Of a stretch of 64,000 bases of DNA, positions 24,768 through 33,864 are shown one piece after another. The translations under genes were made by a program, and so were the position numbers. This DNA is from QWHO01 sp021404945 (GTDB lineage Bacteria; Vulcanimicrobiota; Xenobia; Xenobiales; QWHO01). Every line of letters begins with the position of its first letter. Position 1 is the stretch's first letter. The notes beneath the pieces were generated by a model. The model was given only the letters and a program-made list of their open reading frames with translations, searched no databases and had not been told where the DNA came from. The stretch lies in the NCBI GenBank assembly GCA_963169765.1, contig CAUJEN010000073.1:11271-75270 (forward strand). The letters are read 5' to 3'.

Positions 24768-25955
24768 ATGCTCATTCAACCAAACCTGGCCCTGGCCTCA
24801 ACCGCTCCTGTGACGGCCGCCTCACGCAGCCGCTCCAGGGCCGAGACGGCCGAGGCGGCGCCAGCGGATGGCGCCCAGGTCCTCGCTCCCCCGGTGCTCG
24901 AGAACCCCGACGACGCCGTCAAGAAGCTGGCGGTGGGTTTTGGCTACACCGAGTTCCCCCAGGTCTCACCCGATGGCGAGAAGCTCGTCTTCAACACGGT
25001 AGGCGACTTCACCACCTCCCAGATGCTGATCATGGATGCCAGGGGCGGCAAGGTGCGCTCGCTCTTCACCGGCGAGGAGGTCACCTCCGACAACGTCAAG
25101 GCCTTCCTGGCCAGGCACAAGGACCACATCGACGAGCAGGCCACCTGGAGCCTGGACGGCAAGTCACTCTTCTTCCGCACCAACCGCCAGGGCACGTTCG
25201 CCCTGGCCCGCTACGACTTCAAGTCCGAAGAGCAGACCGTGCTGGCCCACGATCCCAAGCTGAACATGAAGCACCCCGCCGAGACCGAGGACGGCTGGCT
25301 GGTGGCCTACGGCGGGCCGCCTTCCGAGAAGTATGCCACGGTGGACCAGTACACCAACCTGTTCTTGGTCAACCCCGAGAACGGCCAGGTGCGGATGCTG
25401 ACCAACACCGACGGCAGCGTCAGCTACAAGCATCCCATCGCTTACGGTGACAAAGTGCTGGCCCACAAGGAGATGGGCCAGGAAGGCTCCGAGCAGGCCG
25501 ACCTGGTGCTGATCGACCCCGCTACCGGAGCCGAGACCAACCTGACCAACACCCCCGGCGCTATCGAGCGCCACCCGATGTACTGCGAGAAACGGCATCT
25601 CATCGCTTTTCACTCCGACGAGACGGGGGACAAGAACATCTGGATCGGCGACCCGGACGGGGGGCGCAAGTGCCAGCTCACCTTCTATGGCCGGGCGGCC
25701 CAGTCGCCCTGCTGGTCTCCCGGCGGCAAGAAGATCTACTTCGTCAAGAAGGACATCCGCCAGGCCGAGGACGAGCCGTTCTACGCCCGCCAGGCCGAGA
25801 TCCGCGTGCTGGACGTGAAGGACGCCCTCAAGGATCTGGCCAAACAGGCCCGGGCCCAGGTGAAAGACCTCGAGAAAGCCGATGCGCCCGCCGAGCAGGT
25901 TGCCGCCGCCCGCCAGCGCTACGAGGATTACAAATATTTCCTGGATCGCTACTGA
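24768..25955 (+). CDS. TolB-like beta-propeller protein with Ser/Ala leader
   Basis: 395 aa. After about 50 residues of Ser/Ala/Glu-rich leader the protein has PD40/TolB-type blades: FPQVSPDGEKLVFN, ATWSLDGKSLFFRT, HPMYCEKRHLIAFHS, NIWIGDPDGG and SPCWSPGGKKIYFVK. The C-terminal 45 residues are a helical coiled coil (LAKQARAQVKDLEKA). No enzyme motif; probably an interaction or sensing scaffold. There is no conventional signal peptide, unlike TolB. Confidence 0.75.
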   Translation: MLIQPNLALASTAPVTAASRSRSRAETAEAAPADGAQVLAPPVLENPDDAVKKLAVGFGYTEFPQVSPDGEKLVFNTVGDFTTSQMLIMDARGGKVRSLFTGEEVTSDNVKAFLARHKDHIDEQATWSLDGKSLFFRTNRQGTFALARYDFKSEEQTVLAHDPKLNMKHPAETEDGWLVAYGGPPSEKYATVDQYTNLFLVNPENGQVRMLTNTDGSVSYKHPIAYGDKVLAHKEMGQEGSEQADLVLIDPATGAETNLTNTPGAIERHPMYCEKRHLIAFHSDETGDKNIWIGDPDGGRKCQLTFYGRAAQSPCWSPGGKKIYFVKKDIRQAEDEPFYARQAEIRVLDVKDALKDLAKQARAQVKDLEKADAPAEQVAAARQRYEDYKYFLDRY

Positions 25956-25998
25956 CCTTCAGAGCTCTTTCAGGCCGGCCCGGTAGAATGAGCCCAAG

Positions 25999-26193
25999 AT
26001 GATTGACAACAGCCTTCGCGTAACCGCCTCCAACAACTACCTGATGAGCAGCGCCGCCGGTGCGGCCTGCCTGCCGCCCCCGACTCACGGAGAGCTCGTG
26101 CTCGACAGCGGACTGAGCAGCCTGGCCTGGCTCGAGCAGCCGATGAGCTTCTCGGAGATGTGCCACAGCGGCGCCTCCAGCTTCATCCTGTAA
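25999..26193 (+). CDS. Small hypothetical protein
   Basis: 64 aa ending just before a strong terminator. Ser/Ala/Leu-rich with Cys at about 24 and 55 and a Pro-rich PPPTHGEL. It begins MIDNSLRVTASNNY, like the leaders of larger proteins in this window. No family. The terminator and spacing support an expressed unit, but coding is not certain. Confidence 0.4.
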   Translation: MIDNSLRVTASNNYLMSSAAGAACLPPPTHGELVLDSGLSSLAWLEQPMSFSEMCHSGASSFIL

Positions 26194-26201
26194 CAAGCAC
26201 G

Positions 26202-26233
26202 AAGAAGCCCGGCCAGCAAGCCGGGCTTCTTTT
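26202..26233. terminator. Rho-independent terminator, possibly bidirectional
   Basis: GAAGCCCGGC (26204-26213), loop CAGCAA, GCCGGGCTTC (26220-26229), then TTTT. Perfect 10-bp stem between the small plus-strand gene and the end of the minus-strand pilin operon. Confidence 0.88.
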
Positions 26234-26252
26234 CATGAGGCCGAGGACTTGC

Positions 26253-27539
26253 TCAGTAGCGGTCGTGGGAGAGAATCTGGAGGTTGACCGCCCCGCCCGA
26301 GCTGTTCTGCAGCTCCATGTCATAGGTCACCTTGGAGCTGCTCTCGAGCGTGACCGACCTGCCGATCACCGAGCCGTAGAGCTGCCCCTGCTCGTCGAGC
26401 TTCACGTCGGCGTCCGGGGCATAGACCGAGTAGTAGCCTTTGGTGGGCACCCCGCCCTTCTTGGCCTTCAGCCCCACCGGGCCCTGGGACACGAACACCT
26501 TGAGCAGGGGAGGCTTGAGCGAGTCGTTGACCACCGCGCCATCGAGCATCGCCATGGTCTTCTTGATGTAGAGCGAGGTGGGAAGAACGGTGTTGGGAAG
26601 CTGGATGGCCGAATCGTCGCGCACGGTGAGGCTGGCGAAGGTGTATTCGCCCCCGGGAACCAGGGTCAGGATGCCGCCTGCCTCCACGACGACATCTCCG
26701 TAAGCTCCCGGAGGCAAGGGAGGGGCGGCAGTGTTCACCGTCAGGTCGGCATAGGGCACGTCGGCCGCGTCGGGGTTCAGCGGATCGGTGCCGGTAGTCG
26801 GATCGAGGCCTTCCGGGTCGACCGGGAGGGAGACGGCCTTGAAGTTGACCGGGGAAGGCATGGTGATCTGGCCGCCCACCACGTTGCTGGTCCCGTCCAC
26901 GATGATCCCTCCTGGATTGATCACCCCGGGCGCGGTATAGGCCCTGCCGTTCACGGTGGAGTTGGTCTCGACTTTGATGGAGTTCGCGGTATTGCTGTTG
27001 GTGGCCACGTGGCCGTGGGCACCATCTGGGAGGGGATTTCCCTCCGAGTTATAGAAGTCAACCTGGGATCCAGTCTCGATCATGACCGCATTCCGCGCGA
27101 ACACGGCATAGCTGAACATGCTCTGGGTGACGCGGGCCAGCAGCCCGACCCGGCGGGTCGCGCGGATCTCAAAGCCGTCGTTTTGAGCCCGCCCCTCGGA
27201 GAGGATGTAGCGATACTCCGATCCCACAACCCCGGCGGGAAAGCCTGCATCGCCCTGGCGAAAAACCTTGGTGTCAAAAGAGTCGCGACTCGGGCTTGCC
27301 CCGACGAGCAAGAACTCGCTTGAGCCAGCGTGATTCACGTCAGCCTGGAGACGATTGAGAGTGATGGCCAGGCCCGCCTCGGCGGCATAGTAGGCTCGCT
27401 CACCCTGGGCCTGGGCGTTGGCCAGGCCCAGGCTTCCCGTGCCCAGCGCCACCACCCCGGCCGCGATGACCGCCATGACCGTCAAGACGAGAAGCACCAC
27501 GATGATCGCGACCCCTTGCTTGTTACCCGTTCTTCTCAT
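26253..27539 (-). CDS. PilX-like minor pilin / pilus assembly protein
   Basis: 428 aa. The N-terminus has a short basic stretch, then GVAIIVVLLVLTVMAVIAAG and ERAYYAAEAGLAITL, the typical PilX N-terminal helix with its AAEAGL motif. The remaining 370 residues are a beta-rich ectodomain (GAYGDVVVEAGGILTLVPGG) resembling polymer-type adhesin folds. It probably primes or decorates a type IV pilus or pseudopilus. Last gene of the minus-strand set PilV-like, PilW-like, PilX-like. Confidence 0.75.
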   Translation of the reverse strand: MRRTGNKQGVAIIVVLLVLTVMAVIAAGVVALGTGSLGLANAQAQGERAYYAAEAGLAITLNRLQADVNHAGSSEFLLVGASPSRDSFDTKVFRQGDAGFPAGVVGSEYRYILSEGRAQNDGFEIRATRRVGLLARVTQSMFSYAVFARNAVMIETGSQVDFYNSEGNPLPDGAHGHVATNSNTANSIKVETNSTVNGRAYTAPGVINPGGIIVDGTSNVVGGQITMPSPVNFKAVSLPVDPEGLDPTTGTDPLNPDAADVPYADLTVNTAAPPLPPGAYGDVVVEAGGILTLVPGGEYTFASLTVRDDSAIQLPNTVLPTSLYIKKTMAMLDGAVVNDSLKPPLLKVFVSQGPVGLKAKKGGVPTKGYYSVYAPDADVKLDEQGQLYGSVIGRSVTLESSSKVTYDMELQNSSGGAVNLQILSHDRY

Positions 27540-27551
27540 CGGCTCACCTTC

Positions 27552-28202
27552 TCAGAAGCGATTTTGGAGATACGCCCGGGTGGTCGTCTCCAACCTGGTA
27601 AATTTGTTTGTGCCCGTTGCCTCTTCCGCGTGCAACTCGATGTGTAAAACCTCCGGAGGGTCAATCGGGACCCTCCACACCCTGAACTTGACGATGTTGC
27701 GAGCGATCACGCGCAGGTTCGGGCCCGAAAAGGTAAAACTGGCATAGGGCGGGATGGTGTTGGGCGGTACAACGCTCGGCAGTCCGGGAGCGACGGGAGG
27801 CGCGAGCTCCTGCCGCTCCAACTCACCGGTGGCCGTGCGCCGGTAACAAACCCACTTCTGCCAGTTGATCATCCCCAGCGGGCTATGCTGCAACGGTCCA
27901 TCATTGGGCATCGGCAGCTCGGCGGAGAGAAAGATGAGGTGCTCGACGGGGACACCGCTGGAAAACCAGCAATTCGGGCGCGAGTCCTGCAACTCGGCCA
28001 GAAGTTTCTTCGTGGCGATCGTGCACTGGTTCTGGACCGTCTGGTAAGCCCGGCCCTGCTGGAAATAGCGCATGCCGCCCACCATCAGGAGGTAACAGGC
28101 GCCCAGAAGAAAGAGCAAAAGCGAGCCAGCCACCAGCACTTCGATGATGGAGAACCCCGCTCGGCGGGGCTGACGGGGGGAGGCCGGACCTCGAGTTACC
28201 AC
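27552..28202 (-). CDS. PilW-like prepilin
   Basis: About 216 aa from a GTG at 28202. A prepilin peptidase site RRAG-FSIIEVLVAGSLLLF (cleavage before Phe, Glu at +5) leads the pilin helix; the rest is a globular ectodomain with Cys. The open frame extends to 28277 but those codons fall inside a dispersed repeat, so I prefer the GTG just outside it. It ends 12 bp before the PilX-like gene. Minor pilin role inferred from order and sequence. Confidence 0.75.
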   Translation of the reverse strand: MVTRGPASPRQPRRAGFSIIEVLVAGSLLLFLLGACYLLMVGGMRYFQQGRAYQTVQNQCTIATKKLLAELQDSRPNCWFSSGVPVEHLIFLSAELPMPNDGPLQHSPLGMINWQKWVCYRRTATGELERQELAPPVAPGLPSVVPPNTIPPYASFTFSGPNLRVIARNIVKFRVWRVPIDPPEVLHIELHAEEATGTNKFTRLETTTRAYLQNRF

Positions 28203-28215
28203 GCGGTTCCGGCTC

Positions 28216-28375
28216 CGCTCCTGGAAGTCCAGCCGCAAACTCCCTTGGGGTGTCGGAGGGAACCTCCGACACCCCAAGATATTGTAGGCGGCCGGACTTC
28301 TAGCACAAGATGCTGGGCGTGGCGCAGCCGGAAAGCTGTGTCAAGGGGGTTTCCGGCTGCGCTCCTAGAAGTCGG
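28216..28375 (+). repeat. Dispersed repeat family, copy 2 (most complete)
   Basis: Fills the pilV/pilW gap. The left end GGAAGTCCAGCCGCAAACTC is roughly the reverse complement of the right end GGGTTTCCGGCTGCGCTCC, giving terminal inverted repeats. Inside are a perfect 16-bp hairpin (28244-28259 with 28263-28278, loop GAA), GTAGGCGGCCGGACTTCTAG, and the core GCTGGGCGTGGCGCAGCCGG-AAAG. Identical modules recur at 33.6 kb. Confidence 0.85.
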
Positions 28376-28766
28376 CCACATAGCTCTGCAGCCTCACACT
28401 TCTCGCAATGCTGCCCTCCGTCCAGGTCACCTCGGAGACGACGTTGTTGACGCCGGGCCAGCCCTGCGCAGCGACCGTGACCTGGCACGTAAAGGTCGTA
28501 CTGACCGCCACTCCATTGACCTCGCCCAGGACGGTCGTGGCTTGTGGACCCCAATTGGCCGCATTGGCATAACCCCTGGCCATCGTCGTTTCGAGATGCT
28601 CGCGAGCGAGATTGGTGGCCACCAGGACATTCTTGGCCTGGGTGGTGGCCCGGTGGCTGGTCGGGAAAATGCCGAACAGGAGTAACAGGGAAACGCAGAA
28701 GAGCCCGAGACCGAAGATGATCTCGAGCAGCATGCTCATCCCCCGCTGGCTCTTGCGACTCCTCAC
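28365..28766 (-). CDS. PilV-like prepilin
   Basis: About 133 aa from a GTG at 28766. Prepilin-type N-terminus SQRG-MSMLLEIIFGLGLF (cleavage after Gly, Glu at +6) and the ATNLAREHLE phrase typical of PilV-like minor pilins. A longer frame to 28859 crosses into the divergent gene and is unlikely. The stop codon lies at the very edge of dispersed repeat copy 2. First gene of the minor pilin operon. Confidence 0.7.
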   Translation of the reverse strand: MRSRKSQRGMSMLLEIIFGLGLFCVSLLLLFGIFPTSHRATTQAKNVLVATNLAREHLETTMARGYANAANWGPQATTVLGEVNGVAVSTTFTCQVTVAAQGWPGVNNVVSEVTWTEGSIARSVRLQSYVADF

Positions 28767-28839
28767 GAAAGAATCGTACCACAAGGGCAAAACAAAGGAA
28801 AGCTTGCCCCTAAAAAGAATTGCCCGGAAGAATCCAACT

Positions 28840-31800
28840 GTGCGAACCAGAGCGCGCAACTGGCGCGCGCCCTACCAATCAATCTTGCGCCCACTCATTC
28901 TGGCTCTCTTTTTCTGCTCGGGCCTGTCGGGCCTGGTCTACGAGGTGCTCTGGACGCGCCGCCTGACCCTGACCTTCGGCCACTCGGTGCTGGCCGCCAG
29001 CACCGTGGTGACGGCCTATATGCTGGGGCTGGCCGCCGGGAGCCTGTGGGCCGGCCGGCGGGTGGACCGAGCCACGGCCTCGCGGGGAACCTTCCTGACC
29101 ACCTACGCCTGGCTCGAGATCGGCATCGCGCTCTGGGCAGGGGGCTCTCCATGGCTTCTGATCGGAATCGACCAGCTCTGGTTTTCTCTGGCAGCCTCCG
29201 GCTGGACCTCGCTCTGGCTCTGGCTGGCCGCCTTCCTGGCGGCGCTGGCCGCCCTCACTCCCCCGACCTTCCTGATGGGAGCGACCCTGCCGGTGTTGAG
29301 TCGGGCGCTGGTGGGCGAGAGCCGTCAGCTGGGCCGCTCGCTCTCCTGGCTGTATGGCGTCAACACTCTGGGAGCCTGCGCCGGCGCCGGGCTGGCGGGC
29401 TGGTTCTTGCTACCCGGTCTGGGCCTGACAACCTCCTTGCTGATCACGGCCGGGCTCAACCTGGGCCTGGGAGCTCTGGCCTGGTTGCTGGGCTGGGCCT
29501 GGCCCGGCCAGCCGGCCAGCCCTCCAACCCTCCGCGAGGAGATCGCCGCTTCCAGCCCGACGGCCCTGGCCGCCCCGGCCATGGCCCTGGCCGGGCTGGC
29601 ATCCATGGCCCTGCAGTTGGGCTGGATGCGGGCCATGGCGCAGCTGCTGGGCTCCTCGGTCTACGCCTTCTCGACCACGCTGGCCGTATTTCTGGCTGGC
29701 CTGGGGCTGGGCGGGGCACTGTTCTCCCTGCTGCCTTCCTCGCGGCGCCCTCGCTCGTGGCATCTGGGCCTGACGCTGGCCCTGACCGGTCTGGCCGCGG
29801 CCGGAAGCTACCTGGTGATCGACTGGCTGCCCGGCCTGGCCCTGCAGCTCCATCGCATGGTGCGCCCCGACATTCTGGGCACGGTGGCGCCCACGGCCGG
29901 TCTGGCCGGGCTGGTGATCCTGCCGCCCACTTTGCTGATGGGCCTGGCCCTGCCGCTGGCCAGCGCGCTCGAGGCTCACCGCCGCGACGCGCTGGGGCGT
30001 GGGCTGTCGGCCGTCTACAGCGCCAATACGGCCGGCTGTATCGCCGGAGCCGCCCTGGCCGGCCTGGTGGCCATTCCCTTCCTGGGCGTGCAGCTCACCC
30101 TCAAGCTGGCCGCCCTGGCCTACCTGGCAGCCGCCCTGCTGGTCTGGCCGCGCGCCTGGCCGGCCCTGCTCCCGGGCCTGGCCGTGCTGATCCTACCCGC
30201 CTGGAATCTAGCCCTGATCGCTAACGGGCCCGGCGTCTACTCCGACTTTCTGGCTCGCGCCAGATCCACAAATACCCTGCGGCCACCGGCCTTCTATCGA
30301 GACGGCCTCTCCAGCACGGTCACGGTCAACGTCTACGGGCCCAACGAGCAGGCCCTGCGCGTCAACGGCAAGGTGGACGCCTCCCTGGGTCTGCCCGACA
30401 TGCAGACCATGCTGCTGCTTGGCTACATCCCCGCAGCTTATCACGTCGGGCTGCGCAAGGCGGTCGTGATCGGGCTGGGAAGCGGATTCAGCCTCCGCGC
30501 CCTGGCCAATCTGTCCGCGCTCGAGCGGCTCGACTGCGTCGAGCTCGAGCCGGCCGTGGTGGAAGCGGGCCGGTACTGGGCGGGCTACAACGGGCGGGTG
30601 CTGGAAGATCCTCGCCTGCGAATGCACCTGACCGACGGGCGCACCTTTATCCAGGCCTCCCGCGAGAAGTATGACCTGATCGCCAGCGAGCCTTCCAACC
30701 CCTGGATCGCAGGGGTCGCCAACCTCTACACCCGTGAGTTCTACCTCTCCTGTGTGCAGCGCCTCGAGCCGGGCGGAATCATGGCTCAGTGGGTGCAGCT
30801 CTACGGGCTGTCCCAGCAAGATCTGCACTCTGTCCTGCGCACCTTCTTCGAGGTCTTTCCCCACGGGGCTGTGTGGCAAACCTCCAGCGGCGACCTCTTG
30901 CTGCTCGGCTCGCTCACCCCCCTCCCCTTCGATCTTGCTCGCCTGGAGAAACTGAGCGCCGCCTCCCCCGCCATCCGCCGGGACCTGGCCGCCATCCAGC
31001 TCTACCGGCCGGCCATGCTGCTCGGCCACTACCTGGGCGAGCGCGATCCCTTCTATGCCGCCTTTCGGGCCGCTCCGCGCAACACCGACGACCGGCCCCG
31101 GCTCGAGTTCACGGCCCCCTTCGGGCTGTTCCGCGACAACACTCCGGGCAACCTGCTCTCGCTGGATCTGGCACGCACCGGACAAAGCCCCCTGCCACCG
31201 GGGGTCGATCCCTCTCCCGAGCGACGGATCGAAGCCGCCCACGGACAGGTCAACCTCAATCGCGTGGGGGACATCCAGCTCCTGGCCCCCCTTAAAGACG
31301 TGCCCGGCTGCAGCCTGGTGGCCGCCCGCTCAGCCGAGCGCGAGCAAGACGAGCTGACCCCCCGACTCTATGAGCAGGCGCTCCAGGAGCAACCCGACGA
31401 CCCGGTCACCTTGTGGCTCTCGGCCCTCTACCTTCTGACGCGAGGAAACCTTGCCGACGGGGCAAAACTGCTGGCCCGACTGGAGAAAAGCCCTCCGGAC
31501 GGCCTGGAGGAAAGCGTGCTGGTGGTGCGAGCCCAGGTGCTGCACCGACTGGGCCGTTTGCAGGAGGCTGAAGCCTGCTTGCTGCGGGCGATCGGGCTGA
31601 AGACCGGCTACAGCACGGCCTGGACCTGGTTGGGACGCATCCAGGCCGCCTCCAACAAGCCACAAGCCGCCCTGGAGAGCTTCGAGCAAGCTCTGAGTCT
31701 GAACGCTTACGACCCGGACGCTCGCGCCGGCAAGACCTTGGCGCTGATGGCTCTGAAGCGCTTTCCGGAGGCGATTACCGCCGCTCGAGCCATGCTCGAG

Positions 31801-31974
31801 TTGCAAAGCGACAACGCCGAAGGCTGGATGTACCTCTCCACCGCCTTGCAGGCGTCGGGGGACGCGAGAGGGAGCGAGCAGGCCCGGGCCCGGGCCCGCC
31901 AGCTCGACCCCAAGATCGGTCGTCCCGACCAGCTCTTCGAGCCCCCGGACAAGAACCAGCTGCCCCAGCGCTGA
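28840..31974 (+). CDS. Membrane-fused spermidine-synthase-like protein with TPR tail
   Basis: 1044 aa from a GTG at 28840 with GGAAG upstream. The N-terminal 450 residues hold about twelve or more membrane helices (starts FFCSGLSGLVYEVLWTRRLTL). A soluble spermidine-synthase-like methyltransferase fold follows (VVIGLGSGFSLRALAN, LDCVELEPAVVEAG, LTDGRTFI, DLIASEPSNPW), then a TPR-rich tail (AEACLLRAIGL, ALESFEQALSLN). The known polyamine fold is clear; the membrane fusion's reaction is not established. Similar to the protein at 37170. Confidence 0.85.
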   Translation: MRTRARNWRAPYQSILRPLILALFFCSGLSGLVYEVLWTRRLTLTFGHSVLAASTVVTAYMLGLAAGSLWAGRRVDRATASRGTFLTTYAWLEIGIALWAGGSPWLLIGIDQLWFSLAASGWTSLWLWLAAFLAALAALTPPTFLMGATLPVLSRALVGESRQLGRSLSWLYGVNTLGACAGAGLAGWFLLPGLGLTTSLLITAGLNLGLGALAWLLGWAWPGQPASPPTLREEIAASSPTALAAPAMALAGLASMALQLGWMRAMAQLLGSSVYAFSTTLAVFLAGLGLGGALFSLLPSSRRPRSWHLGLTLALTGLAAAGSYLVIDWLPGLALQLHRMVRPDILGTVAPTAGLAGLVILPPTLLMGLALPLASALEAHRRDALGRGLSAVYSANTAGCIAGAALAGLVAIPFLGVQLTLKLAALAYLAAALLVWPRAWPALLPGLAVLILPAWNLALIANGPGVYSDFLARARSTNTLRPPAFYRDGLSSTVTVNVYGPNEQALRVNGKVDASLGLPDMQTMLLLGYIPAAYHVGLRKAVVIGLGSGFSLRALANLSALERLDCVELEPAVVEAGRYWAGYNGRVLEDPRLRMHLTDGRTFIQASREKYDLIASEPSNPWIAGVANLYTREFYLSCVQRLEPGGIMAQWVQLYGLSQQDLHSVLRTFFEVFPHGAVWQTSSGDLLLLGSLTPLPFDLARLEKLSAASPAIRRDLAAIQLYRPAMLLGHYLGERDPFYAAFRAAPRNTDDRPRLEFTAPFGLFRDNTPGNLLSLDLARTGQSPLPPGVDPSPERRIEAAHGQVNLNRVGDIQLLAPLKDVPGCSLVAARSAEREQDELTPRLYEQALQEQPDDPVTLWLSALYLLTRGNLADGAKLLARLEKSPPDGLEESVLVVRAQVLHRLGRLQEAEACLLRAIGLKTGYSTAWTWLGRIQAASNKPQAALESFEQALSLNAYDPDARAGKTLALMALKRFPEAITAARAMLELQSDNAEGWMYLSTALQASGDARGSEQARARARQLDPKIGRPDQLFEPPDKNQLPQR

Positions 31975-31999
31975 AAGGGTTCCATCCGCTTTCCCTGGA

Positions 32000-33460
32000 A
32001 TGGCCGGGCCCATGCCCATGATGAAACTGCGCGAAGAGCTTGGCCTGACATTCGACGACGTGCTGATCGTGCCCCGGCACTCCCCCATCTCCAGTCGCTA
32101 CGGGGTAGACACCGGCACCCAGCTGACCCCCCGCATCCGCTGCCAGATCCCCATCCTGTCGGCCAACATGGACACCGTCACCGAGGCCCAGATGGCCGTG
32201 GCCATCGCCCGCGATGGTGGGCTGGGCATCATCCACCGCTTCCTGAGCCCCGAGCGGCAGGCGGCCGAGGTCACCCGGGTCAAGCGCGCCGAGAGCTTTG
32301 TGGTGGAAGATCCTGTCACCCTGCCAGCGGACGCCCCGCTGGCCCGCGCCCGCGAGGCCCTGCGCGAAGTGGGCGGCGTGATGGTGGTGGACGCGGACGG
32401 AAAGCTTTGCGGCATCCTGACCCGTCGCGACCTGGTGCTCTACGAGTCAGAAAACGGCCTGGTGAAGGAGCTGATGACCCCCCGCGAGCGGCTGATCACC
32501 GGCCCGCGCGGCATCGGGCAAGACGAGGCCCGCGAGCTGTTGCACAGGCATCGCATCGAGAAGCTGCCCCTGATCGATGAGGACGGCCGTCCGGCCGGAC
32601 TCATCACCTCGCAGGACATCATCAAGCTGCAGCGCCACCCCCACGCCACCAAGGACGAGCGGGGCCGGTTGCGGGTGGGTGCAGCCGTAGGCGTGCGCGC
32701 CTCGGACGTGGAGCGGGCCGAGCGGCTGCTGGCCGCCGGGGCCGACCTGCTGGTGGTGGATGTGGCCCACGGCCACTCCGACCTTTGCATCGACATGGTC
32801 AAGCGGCTCAAGCAGAACTTCCCCGATTGCGAGGTCATGGCTGGCAACGTGGCCACCGCCCAGGGAGTGCGCGACCTGGCCGAGGCGGGCGCTTCCTCCA
32901 TCAAGGTGGGAGTTGGCTCGGGCTCGATCTGCATCACCCGCGTGGTGACCGGTGCCGGGGTGCCCCAGCTGACGGCCGTGCTCGAATGTGGCCTGGCGGC
33001 CCGCGAGGTGGGGGTGACCCTGATCTCCGACGGCGGCATCCGCAATTCGGGCGACATCACCAAGGCCCTGGCCGCGGGCGGCCACGCGGTGATGGTGGGC
33101 AGCCTGCTGGCCGGCACCACCCAGAGCCCGGGCGCCAGCGTGGTGCGCGACGGGCGACGCTTCAAGGTGGTGCGCGGCATGGCCTCGCTGACGGCCAACA
33201 TCGACCGGCTCGAAGTCGAGTCGCGCCGCGAAGTGGACCCGGAAGACTGGGAGCGCGTCGTCCCCGAGGGCGTTGAGGCGGTGGTGCCCTACCGGGGCGA
33301 CGTGCACGACATCCTGCACCAGCTGATCGGCGGCCTGCGCTCGGGCATGACCTACGTGGGCGCCCACAGCCTCGAGGAGCTGTACGACAAGGCCGAGCTC
33401 GTGCGCATGACGGGCGCCGGCATGGCCGAGAGCGGTGCCCACGACGTCACCAAGCTCTAA
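32000..33460 (+). CDS. guaB: IMP dehydrogenase
   Basis: 486 aa, the usual length. IMP to XMP, the committed step of GTP synthesis, in the cytosol. Seen: LTFDDVLIVP near the N-terminus, two CBS domains between about 95 and 205, DVAHGHSD, the catalytic loop GSGSICITR with Cys311, SDGGIRNSGDI, and the flap region RGMASL. A methionine at 32021 (MKLREELG) is a possible alternative start. Monocistronic, closed by a hairpin that overlaps its stop. Confidence 0.97.
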   Translation: MAGPMPMMKLREELGLTFDDVLIVPRHSPISSRYGVDTGTQLTPRIRCQIPILSANMDTVTEAQMAVAIARDGGLGIIHRFLSPERQAAEVTRVKRAESFVVEDPVTLPADAPLARAREALREVGGVMVVDADGKLCGILTRRDLVLYESENGLVKELMTPRERLITGPRGIGQDEARELLHRHRIEKLPLIDEDGRPAGLITSQDIIKLQRHPHATKDERGRLRVGAAVGVRASDVERAERLLAAGADLLVVDVAHGHSDLCIDMVKRLKQNFPDCEVMAGNVATAQGVRDLAEAGASSIKVGVGSGSICITRVVTGAGVPQLTAVLECGLAAREVGVTLISDGGIRNSGDITKALAAGGHAVMVGSLLAGTTQSPGASVVRDGRRFKVVRGMASLTANIDRLEVESRREVDPEDWERVVPEGVEAVVPYRGDVHDILHQLIGGLRSGMTYVGAHSLEELYDKAELVRMTGAGMAESGAHDVTKL

Positions 33461-33487
33461 AGTGCAAGGCCTTTGGTCTTGCACTTT
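33459..33487 (+). terminator. Hairpin overlapping the guaB stop
   Basis: AAAGTGCAAG (33459-33468) and CTTGCACTTT (33478-33487) form a perfect 10-bp stem, beginning within the TAA stop. It lacks a long T run beyond the stem itself. Confidence 0.7.
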
Positions 33488-33712
33488 ACAACGCGCAGGA
33501 ACGCAGTTCCGGCGCGTTCGTTAGATTGTGCTAATGTGCAAAACCAAAGTGCGAGCACATTAGAAGGCGGGCCGCACCCCCCATGGGGTGTCGAAAGGGC
33601 TGCCCCCGCCTCCACAAGATATTGTAGGCGGCCGGACTTCTAGCACAATATGTTGGGCGTCGCGCAGCCGGAAAACCTTGTCAAGGGAGTTTCCGGCTGC
33701 GCTCCTGGCTCT
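33485..33712 (+). repeat. Dispersed repeat family, copy 3
   Basis: The 404-bp gap 33461-33864 has no gene. It holds CTTTACAACGCGCAGGAACG (as in copy 1), an inverted repeat CTAATGTGC / GCACATTAG (33531-33539, 33555-33563), CACAAGATATTGTAGGCGG then CCGGACTTCTAGCACAA (as in copy 2), and the core TTGGGCGTCGCGCAGCCGG, AAAACCTTGTCAAGGGAGTT, TCCGGCTGCGCTCCTGG. Downstream to 33864 I see nothing further. Confidence 0.85.
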
Positions 33713-33864
33713 CAACTGGCGCAGGCGGCCAGCGGCTCGTCAGCGGACGGGAGGGGTAGTTGCGTGGCGCCCGGGACTGGACCCCTTGTGGACGACGGAT
33801 CCGGCACCCGGTGCCACGCAGACCTCAATCTACTCCAGAGTCGGGCCCGGATCTGTGATCCAGA

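Noticed and set aside
25999..26193. 64-aa protein as a RiPP precursor
   Set aside because: Leader-like length and two Cys are suggestive, but no modifying enzyme is nearby.
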